DNA of 64,000 bases from Eledone cirrhosa (Eukaryota > Mollusca > Cephalopoda > Octopoda > Eledonidae). The position numbers were made by a program, and so were the translations under genes. A model generated the notes under the pieces. That model worked only from the letters and a program-made list of their open reading frames with translations, searched no databases and was not told the origin of the DNA. This document shows positions 1 through 10,305 of the stretch, piece after piece (positions within the stretch are counted from its first letter, which is position 1; each line of letters starts with the position of its first letter). Where the stretch lies: NCBI GenBank assembly GCA_964016885.1, contig OZ024742.1, positions 355,334,382-355,398,381 of the forward strand. The letters run 5' to 3'.

Positions 1-588
1 CTGGAATAAAGCTGAAATATATCTCAATACTTAGGAAGGTATATATGTATGAATGTCGCGTCACTCTTGAGTGCTACTGATAACATGTAACCCAGTACAA
101 CCTGTCGCATCGTCGGGTCGTCAGTGGCTAAACCGGCAACCACACCAAGTTTAATTGGTGAGGAGTGTGATTTTGGACAGCCTGCAGGACATAAACCAAA
201 ACCTGACAAAGGGCGGAAGAACTCATAAAGACAACGGCCATCCAAAAGTGTGTAAATATGTATATACACATGTAAATATATATGTATATGTGTATATACA
301 TGGGTGCATGTGTAATTATAAGCGCGGAGACATATAAATAGTCGGATGGACACCCGATCGCGCGGTTAAACCACTGGGAGTGAAGCACTCCTAGCCTTTG
401 TCAGGGCATTCTTCTAGGAGAAGGCAACTCAGGAAATTGGGATAACTCCGATATAAAACCTGAGGCTCAGTTGTTACCAATGATTTTGATTGTTTGTTCT
501 TTTCGGGTTATAGCTACTGTCGTTCAGAGAGTGGGATTGGCTCAGTTCAGAGTCTTTCCTCACTTTCCAAAATATCTTCAAGCACAGG
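1..588. other. Unrecognised sequence at the left edge
   Basis: I recognise no gene here. The stretch contains a short TATG/TATA-rich patch (about 250-300) and otherwise mixed sequence. Short reading frames on both strands have no recognisable domain. It is probably decayed repeat DNA. Confidence 0.4.
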
Positions 589-641
589 CATTGCACGATA
601 GAATTAATTAAGAATTATTAATAATGCTATATCGTGCAATG
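589..641. repeat. Perfect 12-bp inverted repeat (hairpin)
   Basis: The arms CATTGCACGATA (589-600) and TATCGTGCAATG (630-641) are exact reverse complements around a 29-nt AT-rich loop. It could be the tip of a small foldback element or a chance hairpin. Nothing nearby assigns it a role. Confidence 0.5.
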
Positions 642-819
642 GCTATACTCGATAACGAGGGAGCAGCCATCATGAATGTATGTATGTATGTATGTTCTGG
701 TTTTATAATTTCACAAATGTATGCCAATAAGAGAGATTCGGTTTCTAACATAGTTACAATACTCTCTCATTGGAATTTACACATCAACTAGGTAGATATG
801 TATGCATGTATGCACATAT

Positions 820-952
820 GTAGGCATACATTGTATCCATTGGACGATGTACGTGTGTGACTTGAAACCCTCGAATGCAGTCGGACTACTCGTATAGTCT
901 CTAATATTTCAGCATCGATTATGATGGAGTGGTCATGTAGTGAGAATGGATG
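820..952 (+). repeat. LINE 3'-end fragment, direct repeat of 1494-1630
   Basis: This ~132-bp segment recurs at 1494-1630 with few differences. Its last part translates (with one stop) as QHRL*WSGHVVRMD, the conserved C-terminal 'RW.GHV.RM' motif of many non-LTR retrotransposon ORFs. It is most simply a second decayed copy of the same LINE tail. Both copies are preceded by TATG-rich sequence. Confidence 0.5.
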
Positions 953-1016
953 TTATTGTATGTGTTGATGTGTATGTTTTGAGTTGTATATGTACATACG
1001 TATATGCGTTTATTAG

Positions 1017-1420
1017 ATGCATCATTTTTTAAATGTTTTACATATTTTTACTGTTCCATTAATGGATTGTACTTGTAATTTCCTAACAAATTGTGTTCTT
1101 TCTGTTCCTGTGAAGCCCAGCTTCTCAATATTTATATTGAGGCAGTTACTAACATACCAAAGTGCCCCAATAATCACAGGCATAAATCTGAAGGTGTAAT
1201 AAGGGTGGAGTATCTGCAGATTTTTAATTAGTCCTGCATAAATATTCTACTTTTCGCTAATCTTTGATATTATATTCGCATCTGCTGGGCATCTAACTTC
1301 CACTACTGTGCATGCCTTCTATTCCCTGTCCCATATCATAATATCTGGTCTCTTATGCCTGCATTTTATGGGAGTGTTTTACTGGAACATTCCACCAGTA
1401 CTCTTTCATATTATGTATAT
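1017..1420 (-). pseudogene. LINE restriction-like endonuclease domain remnant (third RLE lineage)
   Basis: The reverse strand translates as KRPDIMIWDRE, a stop, then KACTVVEVRCPADANI, followed by FRFMPVIIGALWYV and a C-terminal GTVKICKTFKK just before a stop. The RPD motif followed about 14 residues later by an acidic residue is the signature of the restriction-like endonuclease at the C-terminus of R2/R4-type non-LTR retrotransposons, which nicks target DNA to prime reverse transcription. Two in-frame stops and an apparent frameshift just upstream of RPD show it is dead. The ending GTVKICKT differs from the GTAR.LR and GTAHVLR endings of the R4 elements elsewhere in this window, so it is a separate family. 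The upstream reverse transcriptase is not visible. Confidence 0.6.
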
Positions 1421-1493
1421 GTATGTATTCCACATTGCAGTAGCTTTTAATGCGTGTATTATGTATGTATGTATGTATCTATGTATGTATATA

Positions 1494-1985
1494 TGTAGGT
1501 ATACATGGTATCCATTGGAAAATGTACGTGTGTGACATGAAATCCTCGAATGCAGTCGGACTACTCGTATAGTCTCTAATATTTCAGCATCGATTAAGAT
1601 GGAGTGGTCATGTAGTGAGAATGGATGATAATCACATGCATAGATGGTTCAGGTATGGCGAGCTGGCTGAAGGTAAATGGCCGGGCACAAACGAAGATTA
1701 AGATGAGGGGTTTGCGTTAAAAGTACAGTTGATAAAATGAAAATATCTGAAGATAACTGGAAGAATCGTTCTCTAGATAGACTATCCCGAAGGAAGGCAG
1801 TGCATGTTGGGAGGGGAGAATTTAAAAGAAACCATGTTGAACATTTACAGCTGAAGCTGTGTACTCAAATGTGCCTTGAGTGTGGGTTTCCTGAGTATCT
1901 TGGCATACGGGTTGATTTAACCTGCAAAGAAGTTGGCCGATTATGTCTAAGTATGGCGGGCCCTGGAAGTAATTGGTGAAGCCAC
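1494..1985 (+). pseudogene. Decayed LINE ORF C-terminus (RTE-like?)
   Basis: From about 1576 the plus strand reads LRWSGHVVRMDDN followed by RYGELAEGKWPGTNED, then a stop, and further low-quality similarity to a tail with a CxxC-like region near 1860-1890. 'RW.GHVVRM' followed by '.YGEL..GKR' is a widely seen C-terminal block of metazoan LINE polyproteins, often those labelled RTE-like; the family label is recollection. Several stops show it is inactive. The upstream part (1494-1630) is duplicated at 820-952. Confidence 0.45.
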
Positions 1986-3275
1986 ATACACGGGGAAACT
2001 GTCAATTGAGCATTGTATGATATTTGTGTTAGTGAGGAGTGTGAAGAAGTGTGTGTCTCAGTTGGTGGACTAAAATGGTTTATGAAAGCTCACCAAAACA
2101 CGTAGAACGAGAGGCCCTAATCGTCGCAACAACTGTCCAACTGTAAGGGAGTCCCTTACAGGACTAAACACCCACGTCTGTGCTGCTCAGGCTTAAGAAT
2201 GAAGTAACATCATTAGTCGAATTCGAGTTGCAGCCATCAAATATGTGTGTATGTATGTATGGACGAATGACTCCTGACTTCATCTTAGGCAATTTAAATT
2301 TATCACAGCTGACCTTCACACCAGTTCTGACCAAAACCAATTTCACCATGAGAAGAAGAAATAGAGGGGGTGAAGGGAAATAAAACGCAATACAGTGGAA
2401 TAATCACTAGCAGTTAATCCAGTACATTATTTATCCGACTTAAAAGGATAAATGACAAAATCGACCTAGGAAGGATTTCACCTTAGACAACACACATCCG
2501 AGACAAATAATGCAAGTCATTATATCCAACGTTACAAGGATTCCTCCAATTATCTGACCACAGTTGTCAATATGAAAATGCCAGAAAACATTGATTGCCA
2601 GCTTAATTATTTGTAAAAATATTAAAATTTACTGAAGCGAAAACCAAACCATACAGTGAGTTTGTTTTAGGACAACATGATCCTCCACAAATATGATATT
2701 ATTATGAAATTCAAGAAAGTTGATGTTTTGTTTTCCAGACACAAGAGAATGTTAATATAAGTAAACATTTGAGAAGCTGTTTCATTCCAATTATACTTCT
2801 TTTAAAAATGAAATGATGTTATTTCACAAGGGAGAATAGGGGAATATGTTCAAATTTCAATTGTAATAACGATGTTAAATCGGTAGTTCTTTCGTAGTAA
2901 AATATATACATTAATGCCATTGACAAAACTTTATTTCCACCTCTGTTAATGGGTTAATGACCTTATGACACACTAGCATTCTATATATATATATAAACAG
3001 TGGCCTACAGGCATAGAAACAGCATCAACATATTCTGCCCTAACCTGTATCACAAAACGAAACATTTTTGAGGAAAGTTTTGAATGTTTTTCAGAAGATT
3101 TTAAATAATTTGAAATTATTCAAGTGATGCTGAAATGTGTTAAATGTCTTTTATCTTCCATCGAGTTCAGGCTAGATGAATTGGTAGAATAACAACTATC
3201 TAACTGTACTCCTCAGTGAAATATGCAGCATGGAAATATACACAACTTCATATACCCTTCCATCTAGTTAGTACA
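1986..3275. other. No recognised gene; possible faint SINE relic
   Basis: This is mixed AT-rich sequence without a convincing reading frame. Around 2440-2490 the text weakly resembles the reverse complement of the SINE body found elsewhere in the window (AAAGGATAAATGACAAAATC in place of the usual AAGGATGAAAGGCAAAGTC), so a very old SINE may lie there. A short phrase near 2628-2672 recurs in altered form at 3420-3465. Confidence 0.3.
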
Positions 3276-3277
3276 AT

Positions 3278-3560
3278 ATATATATATATATATATATTTA
3301 TTTTGCGAGGTTTTTTATATAAAATCGTGTGTCGAATAAATATTGTTATGCTTGGGGAGGGTCATATTGTTGTAATATTTATATTTGAGGACCAAATGAA
3401 TTAACTGTGGAGATATAAAAGATACAGAAGCGGAAACCAACCAGACAGTGAGTGTGTTCTGTTATTATTTCTGGCAATAATATTACAACAATATGGCCCT
3501 CCCCAAGTATAACAATATATATATATATATTTATTAAAATAACAGATTAAAGTTTAAAAA
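3278..3560. repeat. Inverted-repeat element with TA cores
   Basis: The phrase CTTGGGGAGGGTCATATTG (about 3341-3380) returns as its near reverse complement at about 3470-3515, about 90 bp away. (TA)n tracts lie outside both arms (3278-3298 and 3518-3532). Related sequence, including the same TTTAATCTGTTATTTTAATA phrase beside a long (TA)n, occurs at 17600-17800, so this is a dispersed repeat family. No protein is evident. Confidence 0.5.
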
Positions 3561-3594
3561 AAGAATCGCTGCTTTCACGCAAATTTATTATTAT

Positions 3595-3607
3595 TACTCT
3601 CTCTCTA

Positions 3608-3662
<55 letters not shown>

Positions 3663-3712
3663 ATGTGTGTGTGCGTGTGTGTGTGTGGTTGTGTGTGTGG
3701 TTGTGTGTGTCT
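3595..3712. repeat. Compound microsatellite (CT)n-(TA)n-(TG)n
   Basis: The tract passes directly from CT repeats to TA repeats to TG repeats with a few interruptions. It is a simple-sequence repeat with no coding content. Confidence 0.9.
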
Positions 3713-3799
3713 CTGTGAAAAAGGTAAACAGAAACGGTACAGTATTTGGAAGTCATATATTAGGTTAACGCGTGATATAGCAGGAAGAGGGTCTTAACA

Positions 3800-3823
3800 T
3801 TTTGGACGCTAGTCCTTCATCAG
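3800..3823 (-). ncRNA. Hammerhead-ribozyme-like core, probably inactive
   Basis: On the reverse strand the sequence reads CTGATGA, A, then GGAC-TAGC-GTCC (a perfect 4-bp stem II with a 4-nt loop), then AAAA. A hammerhead core is CUGAUGA, stem II, GAAA. Here the G of GAAA is A, which should abolish or greatly weaken cleavage. Hammerhead motifs are known from the terminal repeats of Penelope-like retroelements and related retrozymes, so the surrounding 3720-3960 is probably the end of such an element. Stems I and III were not resolved by eye. Confidence 0.4.
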
Positions 3824-4030
3824 AAGAAAGAATCAGAAATAAAATAGATTGAGAGGACGGGGCGTGATGGAATTGAAAAAAATAACTTTGACCTCTCTTG
3901 CAAAACTGGTGGTGCTGGCGTTTTGTGTATGATTTGTTTTTTTAGGAAAGTGGATGATGGAGCGCGTCTACCAGAAATGGAAAAAAACGTTTTGTAAAAA
4001 GATACTTGAGCACATGCGTAAGCATGTGCT

Positions 4031-4068
<38 letters not shown>

Positions 4069-4430
4069 CATATATAACTCAGGGTAGAAACAGTTTAAAA
4101 TATGTTAGACCATTACTAAACAGACTATTCGATACATGGTGTCATTCCAGACTGGAGCAAGCTGTTGAAGTGGCAGCAGCTCAGCCCGAGTCTATAATAT
4201 ATATGAAATTATATGTATATATATATATCATTATTATTATTAATTTTTTTTTTTTTTATTTCTTTATTGTTTCTGAGATATATGCCGAGTGTCTTCCTGA
4301 CACCTAGGGCAAATAAATTCACCGTTTGCATTGGTAAGCCAGTTAATACAGCATATTGATTATAATAAAAAAAATAAAATAAAAAAAATGTATACATATA
4401 TACACATGTGCATATGTATATGTAAATACA
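3824..4430. other. Mixed intergenic repeats with a (TG)n tract
   Basis: The stretch holds a (TG)n-(TA)n microsatellite at about 4030-4072, poly-T and AT-rich runs at 4225-4260 and 4365-4390, and otherwise unassigned sequence. I see no gene. The right end abuts the 3' end of a minus-strand R4-type LINE. Confidence 0.5.
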
Positions 4431-5564
4431 AGGAGGGATATCAGTCTTACAGAGATAGTGCTCTTCTCAATACGTGTGCAGTACCAATCAAAACAATTTT
4501 GTACACCTCGTGCACAGAGGGTAGGCCAGGAATCATTCGCAAATATTGTTCTGTTCATTTCTTGATCATTCCCAGTCCTCCAATAATCACTGGTATTTCT
4601 CAATTTCAATAAGCAGATCTTTATATTTCCGTAGCCTGTCACATTCTTTTGCCGCGATATTGTGATCACATGGAATACTCATATCTATCAATAAACAGAC
4701 ATTGTTATGTTGATCCATTACAATGATGTCAGGTCTATTTGCTTTTAGGGTCCTGTCAGTATGTCCTTGCCCATTTGCTTTTCACAGTGATTTTATGTGC
4801 CTAGCAGTATCAGTTGCAACAGTTTCTTTAGTCTGTCCATCCTGGGTATCAAGCATGATATCAGTAGCATATGTTTTGCACTCCTTCAAGAAAGAAAGAA
4901 GCTTCTTACTTCTCTCATGATTTTCAACAAGTTTCAGCATACAGTCGTTAATTGTTTCAAGGTATTTGGCCAGTCCAATGATGGTGGTCCTGTAAGCAAG
5001 TTCAAATTGGATCAGGCTACGGCCTCTTTGAGTTCTAGGAAGGTAAAGACGATCCACATTTGCTTTTGGGTGGTGCATCCAATTACAGGTCAGTAGCTTA
5101 CGGACTTTGGTGTTGATTCTTTGGATTTCACTCATATTCCAGTTCAACACACCGTAGATATAAGTGGCAACTGGCACTGCCAATGAATTTATGGCTAGCA
5201 CCTTGTTACGAGCGTTTAGTTCTGATCTCAGAACTGCACGTACTCTCCTGTAACATTCATACTTGCATGCTGTATACCAGAGCCCTCATTAATCCCTAAG
5301 TATTTATAGGTTGTTCCTGCTCAAGTTCCTTTATGATTGTTTCAGCATCCAATTGAACTGTGTCTGAGTTGACAAGCTTCCCATTCTTGAAAGTGGCTTT
5401 TGCACACATGTCAAGTCCAAACTCCATCCTGGTATCATCGCTAAACGTTTTTACTGTCCGCAAAAGGCCTTTCAGTTCGTCATTATCTTTGCAATATAGC
5501 TTCAAATCATCCATATAAAATAGGTGGCTTATTTTTCTGTTGTCAATTCTATAACCGTACCCTA

Positions 5565-5630
5565 TTCTATTAAGTTCTATTAAGTTCGGATGTAAGGTTC
5601 TATTAAGTTCTATTAAGTTCGGATGTAAGG
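5565..5630. repeat. 33-bp perfect tandem duplication
   Basis: The 33-bp unit at 5565-5597 is repeated exactly at 5598-5630, inside the RT region of R4 copy 2a between motif B and the MDD motif. Each unit itself contains TTCTATTAAG twice. It adds 11 codons' worth without changing frame. The exact identity suggests a recent slippage event in an already dead element. Confidence 0.85.
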
Positions 5631-6882
5631 GGTATTAAAGCTATGCAGAAAAACAAGGGTGAAAGTGAGTCACCCTGGAATATACCAGAGTTGATGTTTA
5701 TATTCCAAGAGCACAGTACCCCAGTGGAATCAGGCAATTGGAGATGTGTGTTCCATAATGACATATTGTGTTTCAGGAAGTTTGAGCTCACAGGTGAGAT
5801 GTTGAAGATGTCCAGTGGTTTCAGAATCCATGAGTGTGGTAGGCTGTCAAAGGCTTTTTTTATAATCGATCCATGCTGAACTGAGATTTCTGTGTTTATT
5901 ATGACAGTTCTCAATGATCATACGATTAATCAAATGTTGATCTTTGCAACCATATGAACCTCGTCGGCACCCTTTATGTTCAATGGGGAAAATATTGTTC
6001 TCCTCAAAAATCACATATGCTTTTTCCATGAGAATAGAGGTTAATAGTTTATAAGTGGTGGACAACCATGTTATGGGCCGATAGTTTTTTTGGATCTTTG
6101 GTTTCGTTGTTCTTTGGTAGAAAGTAGGTAATGCCACTTGCTATCCAATCAGGTGTATTTTTTGGATATTTCATAATTCCATTAAACAGTTTGACCAATA
6201 TATTTTGAGTGTACGGGAGTGAGGAACGCCAGAAATTTGGCACCCTGTCTCTACCAGGAGATTTCCATTTATGAGATTTATTGAGTGCTGTCCTTAACTC
6301 CGCTATAGAGATGTGTTCCCACGCCTGTTTTTCTAAATTTGTGTAGGAATTTTCCAGGCGACTAATCCAATCTACATTAGCATTATATGTCTTCTCATCA
6401 CTCCAAATCTTACTCCAGAAGTTTTCAACTACTTCTATGGACGGGAGTGGGGGATGGGGCTTTAAAAATAATGTTTTTCTTCCCTGCTTCTCTACAAAAT
6501 GACATTGGATGAGAACAACTTATTTTGCCTGTAGATGTTGTTTCGCTTCTCGAATCTACGAATTCGTTGGGGTTTTACTTGGACTTTTTGTTTAAGAGAT
6601 TATTTTCTTAAAACTATTGCTTCTCTAGAAGACAGTCCATATTTTATCTTTAGCTTTCTTACCTTCTTGGATTTTATATCATTTCCAGCGGTTAACTCAC
6701 ACAATAAAGATATTTCTCCTCTCATTACGCCAATCTCCTTTTCGATTCTAGTCCTCCAAATTGGTTTACCTGGAAGGTTTGATATTTTGTTGCATAAATG
6801 ATTTCATTTAACTCAGTAAGATCAGGTTCTAGTTCTTCTATGATTTCTTTTGTCACAGAATTACAAATCATTATTTGTTTTC

Positions 6883-6987
6883 AAATCCCGTCGAGGTTAA
6901 CTTTGCTTTTCATCCTTACGGGGTCGATAAAATAAAGTACCAGTAATGTACAGGGTAATTACTGGCCTTGTGCCAAAAGTAGAAACA
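6883..6987 (+). mobile_element. 5'-truncated tRNA-derived SINE with perfect 13-bp target duplication
   Basis: The insert starts inside the B-box region (AAATCCCGTCGAGG), continues through the conserved body (CTTACGGGGTCGATAAA) and ends AAGTAGAAACA. It is flanked by the exact direct repeat ATTATTTGTTTTC at 6870-6882 and 6988-7000. The target duplication proves retrotransposition into R4 copy 2a after that element had inserted. Because the SINE tail is normally (ATT)n, the exact 3' boundary is ambiguous by a few bases. Confidence 0.9.
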
Positions 6988-7730
6988 ATTATTTGTTTTC
7001 TATTTTGTATTGTGTTTGGGAGTTTTTGAAGTGGTTCTCTATCATTTGTACTAGAAAGTCTTACTACTGGAAGCTCATTCAGTATTTTTTTATTTAATTC
7101 CTTCATAGTCTCCCTGTCCTCTTCAGCAGATGTTTGGTTTGCAATTACTGTTTCCAGTCCCTCTCGTGGCTATTTTCAGCGGGTTAAATAGGGCTGACCA
7201 TTTCGACAAACCTATTTGTGATTTGGTCAGATGGAGGTCTTTCAGTAAAGTCTTTTGCCTGGTTACTATCTCCATGAGATTCTTCAGTTCTTTCATCATT
7301 TATATGTATGTCATTTTCCACAGCCTGCTTGATCGCAGTTAGTTCTGTGTCTGTGAGTCTATTATTTCTGAAGATAAACCTCCTTACATTTGCCAACTTA
7401 TTTCCATCCACGTCTGCTAGCTTGATTCCGAGTTTTCCAGATTCTGTAAGAGTTTAAATTGTTTCTGTCTTGTGATGGCTTATCTAATGCATAGTAATAT
7501 GCATATATTACTTCTTTATAATCTTCTCTGCTCCATTTCATCCTTTTAGGTTTTTCCTTTTGAGGTGGTTTGGGTGGTGCAACTGGAGGGTTCGAGTTGG
7601 GGCAATCCCCGATCAAGTGAAAATTCAGGTCCATAATTGTAGAAGAGTTTGTGCCAGAGGAGGAATTTTCGATCTCAGGTTGGCACCTTCCGGAGGGACG
7701 CGCTTTCTGATTAACCATAGGACAACCGAT

Positions 7731-7875
7731 TTGGTATTGTGTATTAATTTTTATTTGTTCATCTCGCAGTACATGCTTGCGTTAAGCATGGTATTGGACG
7801 AACATGGAAAGTTGCCCGTCTCTTTGGGTAGTGCAATTGCTGGCTGGCACTGAGATCATTATTACTATTCTAACA
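7731..7875. other. Probable R4 copy 2a 5' region or junction
   Basis: This short stretch lies between the N-terminal coding part of R4 copy 2a and the Tx1-like tail fragment. No homologous copy in the window covers it, so I cannot say whether it is the element's 5' untranslated region or old flanking DNA. Confidence 0.35.
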
Positions 7876-8133
7876 GTATAGTTATGTCATTGCTGTTGTT
7901 GATTGAGGTGTGCTCTGGAAGCGTCGAGTCCTACAGGATTGGTGGGGTAACTAGGAGAACCATAGGTGGCCATCCCCCCTATTGGGGAATTTTTCTTGTT
8001 GTATTTTTCTTGTTACTTTGTTATTGTTATTCATATTGTTTACTCGATTTTTCTGTAAAACCCCACTGTCCCAGTCTTTTGTATTGTCCCCTATATGTCG
8101 GCCCTTGTAGCCAATAAATGAAATCATTATTAT
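7876..8133 (+). mobile_element. Tx1-like LINE 3'-end fragment (copy A0)
   Basis: From about 7965 the text parallels the 3' untranslated region of the full copies: CCCTATTGGGGAATTTTTC, then a run of TGTCC phrases, then CCCTTGTAGCCAATAAATG and the ATCATTATTATT tail. It is more diverged than copies A-E. Its (ATT)n tail directly abuts the first base of copy A at 8138. Sequence before 7965 does not align convincingly and may be an older variant. Confidence 0.65.
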
Positions 8134-8349
8134 TATTGGCGACCTATCTAGGAAATCGTATTATCCTCAGCTCCGCAAAGGTTTGTTTTCAGTTGTTTCA
8201 AAATACCAGTTATGGAATATTTTTGTTGTTAAGTGTTTATAAGTTCACATATATTGCTTTCTGAAAAGTTACAAACAAATATTGGGGCTTTGAGCCCAAA
8301 GCTTAAACTTTTTATTTAGCAAACAATATATTTCTTTGAAAAAAAAACA

Positions 8350-10273
8350 TAGACGACAAATTTAACGTGTCTAACAGACCCCCCCCCCACCACCACCACC
8401 AACACCATTGTAAGCCTTGCTACAGTTCCCAACACTGAAAATATAATTAATAGCAGTCTGAGTTATTTAGAATTGTCGCATAAAGACATGGATTTCCCGC
8501 CATTACCAATAACTGCAGGTGTTCAAGCCGCCACCCCTCCACCGGAATGTCAAAAAGAAGAACCAACATCACTGATACCAGCACCATCACCAGCACCACC
8601 ACCACCGCAGCGACAACCGAAACCCCAAAAAAATAATTGAAAATAAATAAACTAAAAATAACAATAACAACAACAGCAACAACAACAACAATGAGAATAA
8701 CAACATCAACACCATCGCAAATAAAAATGTGAAGTTTGCTAAAGCAGGCAAGAAAAGCGAAACAATCGAGGTAAGCCAGGATGAATTAAATGAAGCCAAG
8801 AGAATGGTAAAAAAAGATGGTTTCAGGGTCAGAAACACACCTAATAAAATGGAGCATCGGCGCCTATGCACCGTGTCTTATCGGGCGATAAACACACAAT
8901 CGGGCCGAGTGGAACAGGCATCCGAGTCCCAAATATAAAACGCTTTGGTACATGTGTGGGCTAAAAAAAACCACATCAGACGTGGGCAGAAATATGGAAC
9001 CGTGGACGTGTTCTTTGGAACACCACAGGAAGCCAGAGAGTACTCCATGACCCAATTAAGGAGCAACGACTTCTCACTAGTCCCAGTCTATTGTGGTCAG
9101 AGACTGGTGAAGATCAGCGTGACCCACGTTCCACCGGCCATCGAAATCCCTGGCTAATGGCTGCCGTTCTCGCCGGCATCGAGGCCAACACGAAAATAAT
9201 TGAAATAACAAAAGAAAAGCAGGAGAACTGGTCCGGATCTGGGATGGAGCTCATGATCCAATCGGACCAAAAAAGCATTGAGGAAAATTCAGAGGTGATA
9301 CACCTCACTGACGGCAGCCACCGCCCCGTAATCGTTGAGGGTAGAAGGCCTAGGTGTGTCGTTTGTGGTGAAGGAACCCACCTAAAGGCGTTCTGCCATC
9401 AGGCTAAAATGTTGAGGCCATCTCTCTTACGCACCCCATGACTCAACCATCAACACCACCAGCAGCAGAAATGGCAGAAACAAATGTAACAGCAACAACA
9501 GAAGCACTGTAGCAGAAACAACACCAGCAGCACTAGCAAGATCAACACCACCACCACGCACCGGGCCAGAACTAGCAACGGCGACTCCACCATCCACCAC
9601 GCCAAAACCAATACCTACGCCTATGGAGGATTTTCCACTCCCCGACCTATCGCAACTGGAGACAGATTGTGACGACGAGGAGTGGGAAACTGTATCAGGA
9701 AAAAAAGAAAAAATGAAAAAGAACCCCAAAAAGAAAAAAATCCTCTTCCTCCCGCTTCTAAAAACAAAATACAGGGGGAAACAAATAAACTAACAAACAA
9801 AAAAGTTAGGAGAGTTTGCCACCTTCCACACCAGCATCACCCACCTCAGCACCACAAACACCAACCCCATCACCATCATTAAAACCAACACCACCATCAC
9901 CAACACCACAAAGGTCACGAAAAAGCGCAACAGAAACAAACCCCAAAACGCAAACAAAAAAAACAACCAAAACGATACACACTATACAGCATTAAATTTG
10001 AACAACAACCAATTATTACACTACATCCAAAACAACACCAGCATCACAGAAAAATACTACACACCATCCCAAAAATTCACACCACCTCCACACATACAAA
10101 TCACTCGCATCACAGAAAACGTACACGACACTAAAACAAAAATTCCCCAAGGACATCGGAGACATTCTATAAGCACTCTCCAGGAGGATTTATAAGGACA
10201 ATCTTTCGGAGGAGGCCACAAGCAGTGAGAAGGATGGAGAAACCATCCTTCCTCTACGAGAAGTAAGGGAAGT
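8350..10273 (+). pseudogene. ORF1 (Gag-like) pseudogene of Tx1-like copy A
   Basis: ORF1 products of this clade coat the element RNA. The start codon aligned with ATGGACGAC of copy E is ATA here. After a Thr/Asn/His-rich low-complexity region, the conserved core begins near 8729 (KMEHRRLCTVSYRAIN, GQKYGTVDVFF) and ends in a zinc knuckle CVVCGEGTHLKAFC near 9355-9400. This is the only copy with all four C-C-H-C ligands clearly kept. A Gln codon has become TAA at 8936, and a base is missing near 9150 (compare the CCCTGG of copy C), shifting frame. The C-terminal half is Pro/Thr-rich and ends near 10,270, about 35 bp before ORF2. Confidence 0.7.
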
Positions 10274-10305
10274 CGTCTTTCCCATCTTTGCCACTCCTTT
10301 TGAAC

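Larger units (their letters stand above)
4450..7720 (-). pseudogene. R4-type polyprotein pseudogene (RT + restriction-like endonuclease)
   Basis: The N-terminal part (about 7720-7400) includes MKWSREDYKEVIYAYYY, a Myb/SANT-like helix region in the place where these proteins bind DNA. RT blocks follow: NYRPITWLSTTYKLLTSIL near 6080, IDYKKSL and KKAFDSLPHSWI near 5850, [14 protein letters not shown] near 5690 and MDDLKLYCKDNDEL at 5514. The thumb region is at 5201-4782. Near 4770 the frame jumps to TDRTLKANRPDII, so roughly 430 bp carrying the CCHC finger are missing compared with copy 2b. The endonuclease (RPDIIVMD... LLIDMS) is itself frameshifted near 4590 and ends with a GTAHVLRRAL block near 4460. 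Nothing here could be expressed as one protein. Confidence 0.75.
4430..7730 (-). mobile_element. R4/Dong-type LINE, subfamily 2, copy 2a (degenerate)
   Basis: A non-LTR retrotransposon read right to left. In protein order it holds a Myb-like N-terminus, a reverse transcriptase and a C-terminal restriction-like endonuclease. The 'MDDLKLY' form of the RT active site plus an RPD endonuclease at the C-terminus matches the R4/Dong/Rex6 group. It is heavily decayed by frameshifts and stops, lacks the stretch with the CCHC zinc finger (deletion near 4770), carries a 33-bp tandem duplication (5565-5630) and has a SINE inserted at 6883-6987. It shares its family with copy 2b at 32343-34738. Confidence 0.75.

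Noticed and set aside
3954..4307. 117-codon plus-strand frame crossing a TG/TA microsatellite
   Set aside because: Largely low-complexity Val/Cys and Ile/Tyr translation; the remaining part (QGRNSLKYVRPLLNRL) has no family I recognise.
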